Shown: positions 49,625 through 59,711, counted from the first letter of the stretch. The stretch: 64,000 nucleotides of DNA from Campylobacter sp. MIT 21-1684 (GCF_026241315.1 NZ_JAPHNA010000001.1:1-64000); one strand, 5' to 3'. Numbers and translations: made by a program. Notes: generated by a model from the letters alone, not told the origin.

Positions 49625-50263
49625 ATGAAAAATCTTATAATTCTTATTGTATCAGCTTTACTATTAAATGCTTGTGCAAATAAAAGTACTTTCGCACAGG
49701 TTCATCAAATTTCTAAAAATACCGTTTGTTCCCCTTGCAGTACTGATAGTAGTTTTGAAGCACGAATTAAAGGGCTTTTGTATGTAAGTGATATTGGGAT
49801 TCAATGTTGTCCAAATAAACGCACTTTGGATACAAACATCGCCTTGAAAAAAGTGTATTTACACCGCTTTTATGACTTAAAAGAAGATCAAAAAATTCTA
49901 CTTTTTAATGACAAAAAACTTTTTGTTGATGTGCAATTTAATGCTGTTTTCTATACCTACCTTGAGCAAGAACTCAAAGCAAGAGGTATTGTTATAGTTG
50001 ATAATAATCAAAATAATTCACCATATATATCAAAAATAGATTTAAACTTTAGTGCTTACAGTGCAAGAAAAGACTCAACTGGTTTGCATTCAAAACTCGT
50101 TGGAGTGCTAAAAGTCAGTGATATTAATAAAGATAGAAATTTTACTATACGTACAAAACAAGATGTAGAAGGTTTTAAGAATATAAAAGAAATTACTTTT
50201 TATACCCATTTGCTTATCAAACAAATGGCAAATAAAGCAGCAAGTATTATTAGCGAACTTTGA
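49625..50263 (+). CDS. mapA: Outer-membrane lipoprotein MapA
   Basis: Lipoprotein of 212 aa with a signal ending at LNAC (Cys17). The mature part contains paired cysteines (CSPCSTD, IQCCPN) and ends with FYTHLLIKQMANKAASIISEL, like C. jejuni MapA (Cj1029c), the product used as a species marker. The biochemical role is unknown; MapA has been linked to adhesion and colonisation. The position before the ComF-like gene and gyrA supports the name. Its stop overlaps the next start. Confidence 0.82.
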   Translation: MKNLIILIVSALLLNACANKSTFAQVHQISKNTVCSPCSTDSSFEARIKGLLYVSDIGIQCCPNKRTLDTNIALKKVYLHRFYDLKEDQKILLFNDKKLFVDVQFNAVFYTYLEQELKARGIVIVDNNQNNSPYISKIDLNFSAYSARKDSTGLHSKLVGVLKVSDINKDRNFTIRTKQDVEGFKNIKEITFYTHLLIKQMANKAASIISEL

Positions 50264-50835
50264 AGTGCTTCAACTGCCAAAGCTTTACACTTTTGTCTTT
50301 TTGCGATAGGTGCATAAAAGAACTTGAGGAATTGTCTCTAGGAAAAAGAGAGCTTGAAAACAATTTTAAGGTGTATTCTTTTTATAAATATTATGAAATT
50401 AAACACCTTTTACATTCTAAACATCATTTTTATGGGTATTTTGTATTCAATACCTTAGCACAATTAAGTTTTGCTAAATTGAAGGATTTTTTCAATCCTC
50501 CAGTTTGCATAAATGCGATTGCTTTAGATGATAGAGTCGAAAATACGCTTTATTCACATTCAGCAATTTTAACTAAATATTTAAAAAGCAAAACTATCAA
50601 ACCTATTTTTAGTGCTTTACAAGCTCAAAATCAGGTGAAATATTCCGGAAAAAGTCTGGATTTTCGTCAAAAAAATAAAAGAAACTTCAAACTTTTAAAA
50701 GAAATAAAAAACCCTGTCATTTTAGTTGATGATATTCTTACAACTGGCTTGAGTCTACTTGAAGCAAAAAGTGTGTTAGAAAAGAATAAGATTCGTGTAC
50801 TTTTTGCTTTGGTTTTAGCTGATGCAAAAGTTTAA
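50260..50835 (+). CDS. ComF-like phosphoribosyltransferase family protein
   Basis: A 191-aa protein with an N-terminal cysteine motif MKCFNCQ...FCDRC, probably a zinc knuckle, and the PRPP-binding loop ILVDDILTTGLSLLEA near residue 151. This is the ComF/GntX layout. ComF proteins take part in natural transformation, though the reaction is unclear. The start is TTG overlapping the mapA stop (TTGA). It corresponds to C. jejuni Cj1028c. Confidence 0.85.
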   Translation: MKCFNCQSFTLLSFCDRCIKELEELSLGKRELENNFKVYSFYKYYEIKHLLHSKHHFYGYFVFNTLAQLSFAKLKDFFNPPVCINAIALDDRVENTLYSHSAILTKYLKSKTIKPIFSALQAQNQVKYSGKSLDFRQKNKRNFKLLKEIKNPVILVDDILTTGLSLLEAKSVLEKNKIRVLFALVLADAKV

Positions 50836-50875
50836 TTTGTTACAATAAATTTTTTGATTAATTATAAGGATTTAT

Positions 50876-53437
50876 ATGCAGAGTATTTTTAATAACAATT
50901 CTGACACCCAACTTATAGATATAGAAACTTCTATTAAAGCAAGTTATCTTGATTATTCAATGAGTGTCATTATCGGTCGGGCTTTACCTGATGCAAGAGA
51001 TGGTTTAAAACCTGTACATAGAAGAATCTTATATGCAATGAATGATCTTGGTGTTGGAAGTCGAAGTGCGTATAAAAAATCCGCACGTATTGTGGGTGAT
51101 GTCATAGGTAAATATCATCCTCACGGCGATACTGCTGTCTATGATGCTCTTGTACGTATGGCTCAAAATTTTTCAATGCGCTACCCAAGTATCGATGGAC
51201 AAGGCAATTTTGGTTCTATCGATGGAGATGGGGCTGCTGCTATGCGTTATACAGAAGCAAGAATGACTATCTTAGCTGAAGAATTGCTAAGAGATATAGA
51301 CAAAGACACTGTTGATTTTGTGCCAAATTATGATGATTCTTTAAATGAACCTGATGTATTACCTAGCAGAGTACCTAATTTACTTTTAAATGGCTCTAGT
51401 GGAATTGCTGTAGGTATGGCAACAAACATACCCCCACACAGTCTCAATGAACTCATTGATGCATTGTTACACCTTCTTGAAAATAAACAAGCAAGTTTAG
51501 AAGATCTAATGCAACACATTAAAGGACCGGATTTTCCAACAGCTGGGATTATTTATGGAAAAAAAGGCATTATAGAAGCCTATCGTACAGGACGCGGTAG
51601 AATAAAAATTCGAGCAAAAACTCATATAGAAAAAAGATCAAACAAAGATATAATTGTTATTGATGAACTTCCTTATCAAACCAATAAAGCAAGACTTATT
51701 GAGCAAATCGCGGAACTTGTTAAAGAAAAACAAATAGAAGGAATTTCAGAAATTAGAGACGAAAGCGATAGAGAAGGAATACGCGTTGTTATTGAACTCA
51801 AACGCGACGCTATGAGTGAAATTGTTTTAAATAATTTATTTAAATCCACTGCTATGGAAAGTACTTTTGGCGTAATTATGCTTGCCATTCACAACAAAGA
51901 ACCAAAAATCTTTTCCCTAAAAGAATTATTACATTTGTTTTTAACACATCGTAAAACAGTAATCATAAGACGCACTCTCTTTGAACTTCAAAAAGCAAGA
52001 GCAAGAGCTCACATTTTAGAAGGTCTAACAATTGCTCTTGATTTAATTGATGAAGTTATTGCTTTAATTAAAAACAGCCCTGACAATACAGAGGCAAAAA
52101 ATGCACTTATTTCAAATTTTAAGCTCAGTGAAATACAAGCGAATGCTATTTTAGATATGAAACTTGGTCGTTTGAGCGGTCTTGAAAGGGAAAAAATAGA
52201 AAATGAATTAGCAGAACTCATTAAAGAAATAGCAAGACTTGACGAAATTTTAAAAAGCGAAAGTTTGCTTGAAAATTTAATACGTAGTGAGCTTGAAGAA
52301 ATTCGTGCAAAATTTGATGTACCTCGCATTACTCAAATAGAAGATGATTATGAGGATATAGATATTGAAGACTTAATACCAAATGAAAATATGGTCGTAA
52401 CTATCACTCATAGAGGATATATCAAAAGAGTTCCAAGCAAACAATATGAAAAACAAAAAAGAGGAGGTAAAGGCAAACTTGCTATAACCACTTATGAAGA
52501 TGATTTCATAGAAAATTTCTTTACAGCAAATACTCACGATACCTTAATGTTCGTAACAGATCGAGGACAGCTTTACTGGCTTAAAGTCTATAAAATTCCA
52601 GAAGGTACTCGTATAGCTAAAGGTAAGGCTGTTGTCAATTTAATCAATCTCCAAGCTGAAGAAAAAATCAGAGCAATTATTCCTACAATAGATTTTGACA
52701 AAAGCAAATCCTTATGCTTTTTTACAAAAAACGGCATTGTAAAGCGAACCAATCTCAGCGAATATCAAAACATACGAAGTGTAGGAGTTAAGGCTATAAA
52801 TCTTGATGAAGATGATGAACTTGTAACTGCAATCATTGTCCAAAAAGACAGCAATGAAGATATATTTGACAATGACGAAGAATTCACAGACAACGAAAAA
52901 GATATTCAAAACAATGATGGGGAAAATCTTATACAGGAATTCGAAAGCGGAAAAATGCTTTTTGCTGTTACAAAAAAAGGAATGTGTATCAAATTTCCAC
53001 TTTTTAAAGTGAGACAAACTGGTCGGGTAAGTCGAGGTGTAACAGCTATTAAATTTAAAGAAAAAAATGACGAACTAGTAGGAGCAGTTGTCGTAGAAAA
53101 TGATGAACAAGAAGTTTTGAGTATTAGTGCAAAAGGCATAGGAAAACGTACAAATTCTGGAGAATATAGACTTCAAAGCCGAGGTGGAAAAGGTGTTATT
53201 TGTATGAAGCTCACCGACAAAACCAAAGAACTTATTGGTGTAGTAATTGTCGATGAAAGTATGGATTTAATGGCTTTAACAAGTAGCGGGAAAATGATTC
53301 GAGTTGATATGCAAAGCATACGCAAGGCGGGACGCAATACAAGTGGAGTGATTGTCGTCAATGTGGAAAATGATGAAGTAGTGAGTATAGCTAAATGCCC
53401 AAAAGAGGACAATGACAATGAAATCGATGAAAATTGA
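50876..53437 (+). CDS. gyrA: DNA gyrase subunit A
   Basis: Type II topoisomerase subunit of 853 aa that breaks and rejoins DNA through a tyrosine in the [11 protein letters not shown] block. The quinolone-resistance region reads [15 protein letters not shown] with Thr86 and Asp90, the sensitive form in C. jejuni numbering. The C-terminal beta-pinwheel repeats are seen in [33 protein letters not shown] and [11 protein letters not shown]. An acidic stretch of about 35 residues ([18 protein letters not shown] and following) is inserted between blades, and the tail ends DNDNEIDEN. Confidence 0.97.
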   Translation: MQSIFNNNSDTQLIDIETSIKASYLDYSMSVIIGRALPDARDGLKPVHRRILYAMNDLGVGSRSAYKKSARIVGDVIGKYHPHGDTAVYDALVRMAQNFSMRYPSIDGQGNFGSIDGDGAAAMRYTEARMTILAEELLRDIDKDTVDFVPNYDDSLNEPDVLPSRVPNLLLNGSSGIAVGMATNIPPHSLNELIDALLHLLENKQASLEDLMQHIKGPDFPTAGIIYGKKGIIEAYRTGRGRIKIRAKTHIEKRSNKDIIVIDELPYQTNKARLIEQIAELVKEKQIEGISEIRDESDREGIRVVIELKRDAMSEIVLNNLFKSTAMESTFGVIMLAIHNKEPKIFSLKELLHLFLTHRKTVIIRRTLFELQKARARAHILEGLTIALDLIDEVIALIKNSPDNTEAKNALISNFKLSEIQANAILDMKLGRLSGLEREKIENELAELIKEIARLDEILKSESLLENLIRSELEEIRAKFDVPRITQIEDDYEDIDIEDLIPNENMVVTITHRGYIKRVPSKQYEKQKRGGKGKLAITTYEDDFIENFFTANTHDTLMFVTDRGQLYWLKVYKIPEGTRIAKGKAVVNLINLQAEEKIRAIIPTIDFDKSKSLCFFTKNGIVKRTNLSEYQNIRSVGVKAINLDEDDELVTAIIVQKDSNEDIFDNDEEFTDNEKDIQNNDGENLIQEFESGKMLFAVTKKGMCIKFPLFKVRQTGRVSRGVTAIKFKEKNDELVGAVVVENDEQEVLSISAKGIGKRTNSGEYRLQSRGGKGVICMKLTDKTKELIGVVIVDESMDLMALTSSGKMIRVDMQSIRKAGRNTSGVIVVNVENDEVVSIAKCPKEDNDNEIDEN

Positions 53438-53459
53438 TTGTAAATTAAGAAGTACAAAA

Positions 53460-53477
53460 TTGGAACGATTTTTGCTT
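53460..53477 (+). promoter_or_regulatory. Sigma-54 promoter of flgP-flgQ
   Basis: TTGGAACGATTTTTGCTT: the -24 GG (53462-53463) and -12 GC (53474-53475) are separated by exactly 10 bases, as RpoN requires. It lies about 37 bp before the flgP ATG. In Campylobacter, FlgS-FlgR and sigma-54 switch on rod, hook and basal-body genes. The match to the consensus is strong; use of the site is inferred. Confidence 0.75.
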
Positions 53478-53513
53478 TTAATTTCGTAATTACAATATTT
53501 TGAAGGTGTAACA

Positions 53514-54020
53514 ATGAAAAATTTATTTTTTATGCTGGTCATAGCATTTATTTTTGGTGGATGTACTCCAAGTATCAATAAAAATGCTTCAAGTGCAACC
53601 AATACAACAAATCCAGATGTTATCGTACAAAAGGTCGATAAAGATGATGTGCGCGATATAATTAGAGAGGAGAAAATGCTTGCTCCTGATGTAAGCGAAA
53701 GCGAGCTTAGTTTTACAGCAGTTGGTGAAGGTATAGCTCCACTTAACACTGTTTCAACAGCTCAAGCTTTAGCTTTAGCCAAAAGAGCAGCTTTAACTGA
53801 CGCTTACAGACAGCTTGCAAGTAAGCTTTATGGTGTCAAAGTAAATGGCAAAGATACAGTAAAAGATGCTATGCTAAGAAGTTCAACTATTACAGCACAA
53901 GTCAATGGACTCATTAAAAATGCAAGTGTTATTGATGAGAATTTTAATCAAGGACTTTATAGAGTTAATGTAGAGCTTAAAATCGATGCAGACAAGTGGA
54001 AAGAATTATTTGCATATTGA
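53514..54020 (+). CDS. flgP: Flagellar basal-disk lipoprotein FlgP
   Basis: Outer-membrane lipoprotein of 168 aa required for motility; FlgP forms the large basal disks of the Campylobacter motor. The signal ends at FGGC (Cys17). The mature domain has AQALALAKRAALTDAYRQLASKLYGVKV, cut here, typical of the LPP20/FlgP family. It is followed by flgQ with 25 bp overlap, as in C. jejuni (Cj1026c-Cj1025c). Sigma-54 promoter directly upstream. Confidence 0.92.
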   Translation: MKNLFFMLVIAFIFGGCTPSINKNASSATNTTNPDVIVQKVDKDDVRDIIREEKMLAPDVSESELSFTAVGEGIAPLNTVSTAQALALAKRAALTDAYRQLASKLYGVKVNGKDTVKDAMLRSSTITAQVNGLIKNASVIDENFNQGLYRVNVELKIDADKWKELFAY

Positions 54021-54445
54021 TATTTTTTCATCTCAAGCTTTTTGCCCAAGATGAATTTATTTTTTGGGCTGAGCTTTCGAGTAAAAATTTCATTCTTTTT
54101 CATCAAAGTCAAAATCTCTCTTTAGCAATGACAAAAAGCGAAGAGAAACAAAGAGAATTTCTGTGTGAGCTTTTTTATACTCAAAAAGACATTCATACTC
54201 TGCCACGTACAGAATTAGGACTGATTGATGATGAAATGCCAAAAACAAGAAAACTTGAATTCTTAAATGCGCACAAAAACGAACTCAACGACTGTTTTAT
54301 TGGAGCTAAAGTAAGTGTTAAAGACATAACAAAAACAGAATTCGCTAAAGCACATAATGAAACATATATAAAAATTCTCCCTTTGCGTTTTACAATAGAA
54401 TTTAATGAAAACGCTGTGCTTATTTATCAAATTCAAAAAAAGTAA
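53996..54445 (+). CDS. flgQ: Flagellar protein FlgQ
   Basis: A 149-aa exported protein. A GTG start inside the end of flgP gives a short signal peptide ICILIFFHLKLFAQ. FlgQ is needed for FlgP stability and motility in C. jejuni. No enzymatic motif is visible. The name rests on position and length. The start could also be a TTG a few codons later. Confidence 0.8.
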   Translation: MERIICILIFFHLKLFAQDEFIFWAELSSKNFILFHQSQNLSLAMTKSEEKQREFLCELFYTQKDIHTLPRTELGLIDDEMPKTRKLEFLNAHKNELNDCFIGAKVSVKDITKTEFAKAHNETYIKILPLRFTIEFNENAVLIYQIQKK

Positions 54446-54496
54446 ATTTAAGTTCATTTTGCTATCATTGAGACAAAAAATTGCAAAGGTTTTTGT

Positions 54497-55786
54497 ATGA
54501 ATTTGGTCATAGTTGAAGATGATATTAATATGAGAAAATCACTTGAAATTGCCTTAGCCGAATACAAAGAATTTAAGATCAAATCTTACAAATCAGCCAC
54601 AGAAGCTTTAAAAAAAATAGATAACGATACAGATTTAATCATTACAGATATTAATATGCCCGGGCTTGATGGGATTGATTTTGTTAAAGCTTGTCAAAAC
54701 AAGTACGATTTTATTATCATCACAGGAAATGCAACCCTTAATAGAGCAATAGAAGCTGTACGTTTAGGCGTTAAAGACTTTCTTACAAAACCTTTTGACA
54801 TTAATACCTTAGTGCAAGCCATTAAACGTGTAAAGATTATTCGAGAAAAAACAAGCAAGAAACAAACAGATACGCAAAAAAACAATGAAGATTTTTTTTG
54901 TACTTCTGAAAAACTAGAACAAACTCTAGTTCTAAGTCAGAAAGCTGCAAAAACAGATGTATCGGTTATGTTTATAGGCGAAAGTGGAGTGGGTAAAGAA
55001 GTTTTCTCAAAATATATCCATAAAAATAGCAAAAGAACTTTGAAACCTTTCATAGCTATTAATATGGCAGCCATTCCAGCTAATCTTATAGAAAGCGAAC
55101 TTTTTGGCTTTGAAAAAGGAGCTTTTACCGATGCAAATACAACCAAAATAGGACTTTTTGAATTAGCAAATGAAGGCACGCTCTTTTTAGACGAAATCGG
55201 CGAAATGCCTTATGAAATTCAAGCCAAACTTTTAAGAGCTCTTCAAGAAAAGGAGATTACACGGTTAGGTGGAATAAAACCTATAAAAATTGATGTAAGA
55301 ATCATTAGTGCAACAAATGCAAATTTAGAACAAAAAATTCATAATGGTGAGTTTCGAAGTGATTTATATTACCGCTTAAACACCATCCCTATTCACATTC
55401 CACCTCTAAGAGAGAGAAAAGAGGAGATTTTAGGCATTTCAAAAATTGTACTTGAACAAACTTGTTTAGAATATGAATTTGAAAAAAAAATCTTAAGCAA
55501 AGAAGCTGAAGAATCATTACTTCAATATGATTTTCCCGGAAATATTAGAGAATTAAAATCTATCATACAAAGAGCGTGTATCCTAAGCGAAGGAAATGAA
55601 ATTTCAAGCAAAGACCTATTCTTAGAAGCAAGAACTCCAAAAAAAGATTTCAAAAATCTAGAAAAAGAATTACTTTATGAAGTATTACAAAATGTTCAAT
55701 TTGACAGACAACAAGCAGCAGATACCTTAGGCATAAGTCTTGAAAATTTAAATGAAAAAATAAAAAGATACAATATCAAAGGATAA
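54497..55786 (+). CDS. flgR: Sigma-54 response regulator FlgR
   Basis: NtrC-family activator of 429 aa. The receiver domain has phosphoryl-acceptor Asp51 (IITDINMPG) and the AAA+ domain GESGVGKE (Walker A) with FEKGAFTDANT, a GAFTGA variant with Asp at the fifth position, then the arginine-rich sensor blocks. A short Fis-like tail ends RQQAADTLGISLENLNEKIKRY. Receives phosphate from FlgS and activates RpoN flagellar promoters. T8 (54892-54899) and A9 (55492-55500) tracts lie in the gene; both are in frame now. C. jejuni FlgR varies by such tracts. Confidence 0.93.
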   Translation: MNLVIVEDDINMRKSLEIALAEYKEFKIKSYKSATEALKKIDNDTDLIITDINMPGLDGIDFVKACQNKYDFIIITGNATLNRAIEAVRLGVKDFLTKPFDINTLVQAIKRVKIIREKTSKKQTDTQKNNEDFFCTSEKLEQTLVLSQKAAKTDVSVMFIGESGVGKEVFSKYIHKNSKRTLKPFIAINMAAIPANLIESELFGFEKGAFTDANTTKIGLFELANEGTLFLDEIGEMPYEIQAKLLRALQEKEITRLGGIKPIKIDVRIISATNANLEQKIHNGEFRSDLYYRLNTIPIHIPPLRERKEEILGISKIVLEQTCLEYEFEKKILSKEAEESLLQYDFPGNIRELKSIIQRACILSEGNEISSKDLFLEARTPKKDFKNLEKELLYEVLQNVQFDRQQAADTLGISLENLNEKIKRYNIKG

Positions 55787-55788
55787 AA

Positions 55789-56838
55789 ATGTCAAAAAAT
55801 AATACTTTCACTCCTCAGAAAATAGCTATTGTTGGTGCGACTGGTGCCGTAGGAGAAGAGCTTTTAACTATCCTAGAAGAGCTTGATTTTCCTGTAAAAA
55901 GCATTCTGCCTTTAGCAAGTGCAAAAAGTGCAGGCAATGAAATTTTTTTTCAAGGAAAATCTTACAAAATTCAAGAATTAAATGAAAAAATTTTTAAAGA
56001 AAATCCAATAGATATAGCTTTTTTTAGTGCGGGAGGAGAAGTTTCAGCACAATTTGCTCATTATGCTGTAAAATATGGAGCTTTAGTAATTGACAATACA
56101 AGCCATTTTAGAATGGATAGCAATATACCTTTAGTCGTACCTGAATGTAATGGCGATGATATTAAATTATGGAAAAAAACAGGCATTATTGCAAATCCAA
56201 ATTGCTCCACAATTCAAATGGTACATATCTTAAAACCGCTTGATGATGTTTTTGATTTAAAAAGAGTTGATGTCAGTACATATCAAGCAGCAAGTGGAGC
56301 AGGAAAAGAAGGAATGGAAGAACTTATTAAAGCAATGCAAAGTTTTTTTTCTTTTCAACTTGATGAATTTAAAGCAAAAACTTTTCCTTACACTTTGGCT
56401 TTAAACCTCATCCCTCAAATTGATGTTTTTAACGAAGAAAATTCATACACCAAAGAAGAATTAAAAATGGTCAATGAAACCAAGAAAATTTTACACAAAG
56501 AACTTGAAATTTCGGCAACTTGTGTACGTGTTCCCGTATTGCGAAGCCACAGTGAAGCCCTTACTTTACATTTTAAACAAAATATTGATGTCCAAAAAGC
56601 AAGAGCAGTCCTTAAAAAAGCACCAAATGTCAAAGTGTTTGATGATATTAAAAAGAAAAAATATCCTATGCCTCTTTTTACAAGCAACACAAATGAAACA
56701 TATGTTGGTAGAATTCGCGCTGATTTGTATGCTCAAAATATCCTTCATCTTTGGTGTGTGGCTGATCAAATCCGTGTTGGCGCAGCGACAAATGCTGTTC
56801 GAATTGCACAAAAGTGGCTTGAATTAGAAAAAAAATAA
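55789..56838 (+). CDS. asd: Aspartate-semialdehyde dehydrogenase
   Basis: NADPH-dependent enzyme of 349 aa of lysine, threonine and methionine synthesis and of diaminopimelate for the cell wall. The NADP loop GATGAVGEE is near 16, catalytic Cys139 in ANPNCSTIQ, and RSHSEALTLH near 255 provides the conserved arginine and histidine. It starts 2 bp after flgR and probably shares its transcript. Complete. Confidence 0.95.
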   Translation: MSKNNTFTPQKIAIVGATGAVGEELLTILEELDFPVKSILPLASAKSAGNEIFFQGKSYKIQELNEKIFKENPIDIAFFSAGGEVSAQFAHYAVKYGALVIDNTSHFRMDSNIPLVVPECNGDDIKLWKKTGIIANPNCSTIQMVHILKPLDDVFDLKRVDVSTYQAASGAGKEGMEELIKAMQSFFSFQLDEFKAKTFPYTLALNLIPQIDVFNEENSYTKEELKMVNETKKILHKELEISATCVRVPVLRSHSEALTLHFKQNIDVQKARAVLKKAPNVKVFDDIKKKKYPMPLFTSNTNETYVGRIRADLYAQNILHLWCVADQIRVGAATNAVRIAQKWLELEKK

Positions 56839-56901
56839 TAATTCGCTAATACAAAAGCTCGAAATGAAAAATAGTGATTTTATATAGTTATTTTATTTTG
56901 C

Positions 56902-56907
56902 TATAAT
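56902..56907 (+). promoter_or_regulatory. -10 box of the cytochrome c-liv operon
   Basis: TATAAT preceded by TTTTGC about 104 bp before the cytochrome gene. A long leader follows with an inverted repeat TTTCACAAA/TTTGTGAAA at about 56915-56950. A second promoter nearer the gene is possible. Confidence 0.45.
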
Positions 56908-57010
56908 GTATTTTATTTCACAAAAATTTTTATAAAAAGCTTTGTGAAAAATGAATGTGTTACAAAATTGGTATTATTACTTGAAATTTAGTAAATAAAA
57001 AGGTAAAAAA

Positions 57011-57436
57011 ATGTTTCGTTGGATATTTTTAAGCGGAATTTGTATTATGTCCCTCTTTGGTATTAACTTAAAATCTTTTTTTGACTATACTTTTGATTCA
57101 AACAAACAGTATGATATGATTGAAGCTAAGAAATTATATTTCCAAAAAAAATGCAACACCTGCCACGGGGAACAGGGTCAAAAACGTATAGCTAACTCTA
57201 GGATTTTGCAAGAAATGTCTGCAAGAGAACTTAAAGCAGCATTAATTGACTACACTCTCAATTCAAAGAATTCTGCAAGTGCTGTACAAATGGCTTTATA
57301 TGCAAAGAATTTAAGCCATAATGATATGGATACAATTATCGCATACCTTAAAGGAAAAGATTTTGCCCTAGAAACTGAAGCACAAGATTTTGAAGAACCA
57401 TTGAAAAAAACTAAAAATGGTACTTTTCTTAAATAA
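57011..57436 (+). CDS. Small periplasmic c-type cytochrome
   Basis: A 141-aa protein with one haem-binding site CNTCH (Cys48, Cys51, His52) after an N-terminal hydrophobic segment (about 1-20) that is a signal peptide or anchor. The body has a class I cytochrome c look (MALYAKNLSHNDMDTIIAYLK with a Met ligand candidate). It lies 21 bp before livJ, as Cj1020c does in C. jejuni. Electron partner unknown; the shared transcript with an amino-acid transporter is unexplained. Confidence 0.85.
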   Translation: MFRWIFLSGICIMSLFGINLKSFFDYTFDSNKQYDMIEAKKLYFQKKCNTCHGEQGQKRIANSRILQEMSARELKAALIDYTLNSKNSASAVQMALYAKNLSHNDMDTIIAYLKGKDFALETEAQDFEEPLKKTKNGTFLK

Positions 57437-57457
57437 ATTCAAAAGAAAGGAATTGTT

Positions 57458-58573
57458 ATGAAAAAAATATTTTTCTCACTCACTACTCTAACTTTAGCCG
57501 GCCTTTTATATGCTAAAGAAATTAATTTAGGAGTTGTTTTGCCCCTTACGGGTCCTTTAGCTGCTTATGGACAAGATGTTTTAAATGGTATAGAACTTGC
57601 TAACAAACTAGATTCCAAGCTTTCAAATGGTGATAGCATTAAAATTATCACTGTTGATACAAAAGGAGACAAATTAGAAACATCTAATGGTGTTACTCGT
57701 CTTATCTCTCAAAACAAAGTCTTGGGGCTCATAGGTGAAGCCATTACTCCAAATACTATCCAAGCTATTTCTATTGCAGAAGAAAAGCAAATTCCCCTCA
57801 TTGCACCTGTAGCTTCAGGCGATAGACTCTTAGAAAAGAAAAAATATGCTGCTCGTGTATGTTTTCAAGATAGCTTTCAAGGAGAAAAATTTGCTATCTA
57901 TGTTTTTGAAGAATTAAGTCTTAAAAATGCTGCCTTAATTGTTGATCAAAGCAATGTGTATTCTTTAGGACTTGCAAAAGCCTTTGAAACAGCATTTCAA
58001 AAAAGTGGTGGCAAAATAGTAAAACAGATTAATATTAATTCAGGTGATAAAGATTTCAGAGCTATCATTTCACAACTCAAAAATATCAAGCCAGATCTTG
58101 TTTATATGCCTATTTATCATCCAGAAGCAGCTCTTATAGCACGACAAGCAAAACAAGTAGGTTTTAATACACTTCTAACAGCTGGAGATGGAATTAATAA
58201 TAAAACCTTTATTGAACTTGGAGGCGAAGCAGTAAATGGTGTTATTTTCACAGATAGCTTTGATTATAATAATCCTACGACACAAAGAGGAAAAGACTTT
58301 ATAAAAGCATATGAAAAAATAAAAGGTTCAAAAGAACTTCCTGCATTTTCAGCTATGGGTGCTGATGCGTATTATGTAATGTTCAATGCTATGAATACTT
58401 GTATAAATACTTTTACAAGCGAATGTATCAACAATGCAATTCATAAAACACAGAATTTTGAAGGTGTTGGCGGTGTTATAAATATTGATGAAACAGGTAA
58501 TGCTGCACGTCCTGTTGTGATTAAAGAGATACAAAACTTACAGCAAAAGTACAAAACAACTCTTAACCCCTAA
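57458..58573 (+). CDS. livJ: Branched-chain amino-acid-binding protein LivJ
   Basis: Periplasmic type I binding protein of 371 aa with signal peptide ending near LLYA. The mature N-terminus KEINLGVVLPLTGPLAAYGQ is the family signature. It supplies LivHMGF. It is a tandem paralogue of the next gene, and two cysteines near the end (CINTFTSEC) are shared. First of the binding-protein pair. Confidence 0.93.
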   Translation: MKKIFFSLTTLTLAGLLYAKEINLGVVLPLTGPLAAYGQDVLNGIELANKLDSKLSNGDSIKIITVDTKGDKLETSNGVTRLISQNKVLGLIGEAITPNTIQAISIAEEKQIPLIAPVASGDRLLEKKKYAARVCFQDSFQGEKFAIYVFEELSLKNAALIVDQSNVYSLGLAKAFETAFQKSGGKIVKQININSGDKDFRAIISQLKNIKPDLVYMPIYHPEAALIARQAKQVGFNTLLTAGDGINNKTFIELGGEAVNGVIFTDSFDYNNPTTQRGKDFIKAYEKIKGSKELPAFSAMGADAYYVMFNAMNTCINTFTSECINNAIHKTQNFEGVGGVINIDETGNAARPVVIKEIQNLQQKYKTTLNP

Positions 58574-58586
58574 AGGATATGTGGCA

Positions 58587-59699
58587 ATGAAAAAAAGTAT
58601 AATCTTTGCTAACATATTATTTGCATTAAGTCTCAACGCTGCCGAAGTTAAACTTGGCGTAGTTCTTCCGCTAAGCGGGACTACTGCCGCTTATGGACAA
58701 AGTGCTTTAGATGGTATTAAACTTGCTCATTCAATGCAAATGGATTTGAAAAATGGGGACAAGATTAAACTTGTTATTATTGACACAAAAGCAGATAAAC
58801 TTGAATCCTTTAGCGGGACACAACGTCTCATTTCACAAGAAAAGGTCTTAGGACTTATAGGAGAAATGGTAACGGCTAACACTCTGCAAGTAATGCGTGT
58901 CGCCGAACAAAACAAAATTCCACTTATAGCACCAGCAGCCACGGGAGATAAACTTTTAGAAAAAAAAAGTTATTCTTCGAGAGTATGTTTTATGGATAGT
59001 TTTCAAGGTTCTTCTTTAGCAAAATATACAAATCAAACACTAGATTTAAAAAAAGCTATCATTATTACAGATCAAAGCACTGATTATTCTTTAGGTTTAA
59101 GCAGGGCTTTCGAACAAGAATTTAAAGCACAAGGCGGAACAGTGCTTCAAAAATTCACAATTAACTCAGGTAATAAAGATTTCAAAGCCCTCATCTCTCA
59201 AATCAAAAGCTTTAATGCAGATTTTATTTATATACCTGTGTACTATAATGAAGCTTCTTTATTTGTTAGGCAAGCGAAAAATGCCGGTTTAAATACTCTT
59301 ATGGGTTCAGCTGATGGAGTTGCTGATATGGCTTTCATTACTTTAGCTGGAAATGCAGGTGAAAATTTCATTTTCACTGACAGCTTCGATTCAGACAATC
59401 CAAGCACACAGCTTGGTAAAGAATTTACTATCCTTTATAATAAAGAAAAAAATACAAAAGGAGTTCCAAATTTTACGGCTATGGGTGCTGATGCATATTT
59501 TGTAATGTTTGAAGCTATGAATACTTGTACAAATACCCTCACAAGCGAATGTATCAACAATGCAATTCATAAAACACAGAATTTTGAAGGTGTAACTGGC
59601 AAAATCAGTATAGATAAAAGCGGTAATGCGATACGTTCTGTTGTTGTAAAGGAAATAAAAAATCAAAAACAAAGTTACAAAGATACTATAAATCCTTAA
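58587..59699 (+). CDS. livK: Branched-chain amino-acid-binding protein LivK
   Basis: Second binding protein, 370 aa from the ATG at 58587, with signal peptide ending LSLNA. I prefer this ATG over GTG at 58581 because the Shine-Dalgarno AAAGGA at 58572-58577 is 9 bp from the ATG but only 3 bp from the GTG. The mature protein is close to LivJ throughout, and the coding DNA is identical over 53 bases near the end. LivK-type proteins prefer leucine, but specificity cannot be read here. Confidence 0.92.
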   Translation: MKKSIIFANILFALSLNAAEVKLGVVLPLSGTTAAYGQSALDGIKLAHSMQMDLKNGDKIKLVIIDTKADKLESFSGTQRLISQEKVLGLIGEMVTANTLQVMRVAEQNKIPLIAPAATGDKLLEKKSYSSRVCFMDSFQGSSLAKYTNQTLDLKKAIIITDQSTDYSLGLSRAFEQEFKAQGGTVLQKFTINSGNKDFKALISQIKSFNADFIYIPVYYNEASLFVRQAKNAGLNTLMGSADGVADMAFITLAGNAGENFIFTDSFDSDNPSTQLGKEFTILYNKEKNTKGVPNFTAMGADAYFVMFEAMNTCTNTLTSECINNAIHKTQNFEGVTGKISIDKSGNAIRSVVVKEIKNQKQSYKDTINP

Positions 59700-59711
59700 G
59701 GAAAATTGTAT

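Noticed and set aside
57458-59699. livJ/livK treated as a DNA repeat
   Set aside because: They are ordinary paralogous genes of the transporter; only the 53-base identity was kept as a finding.
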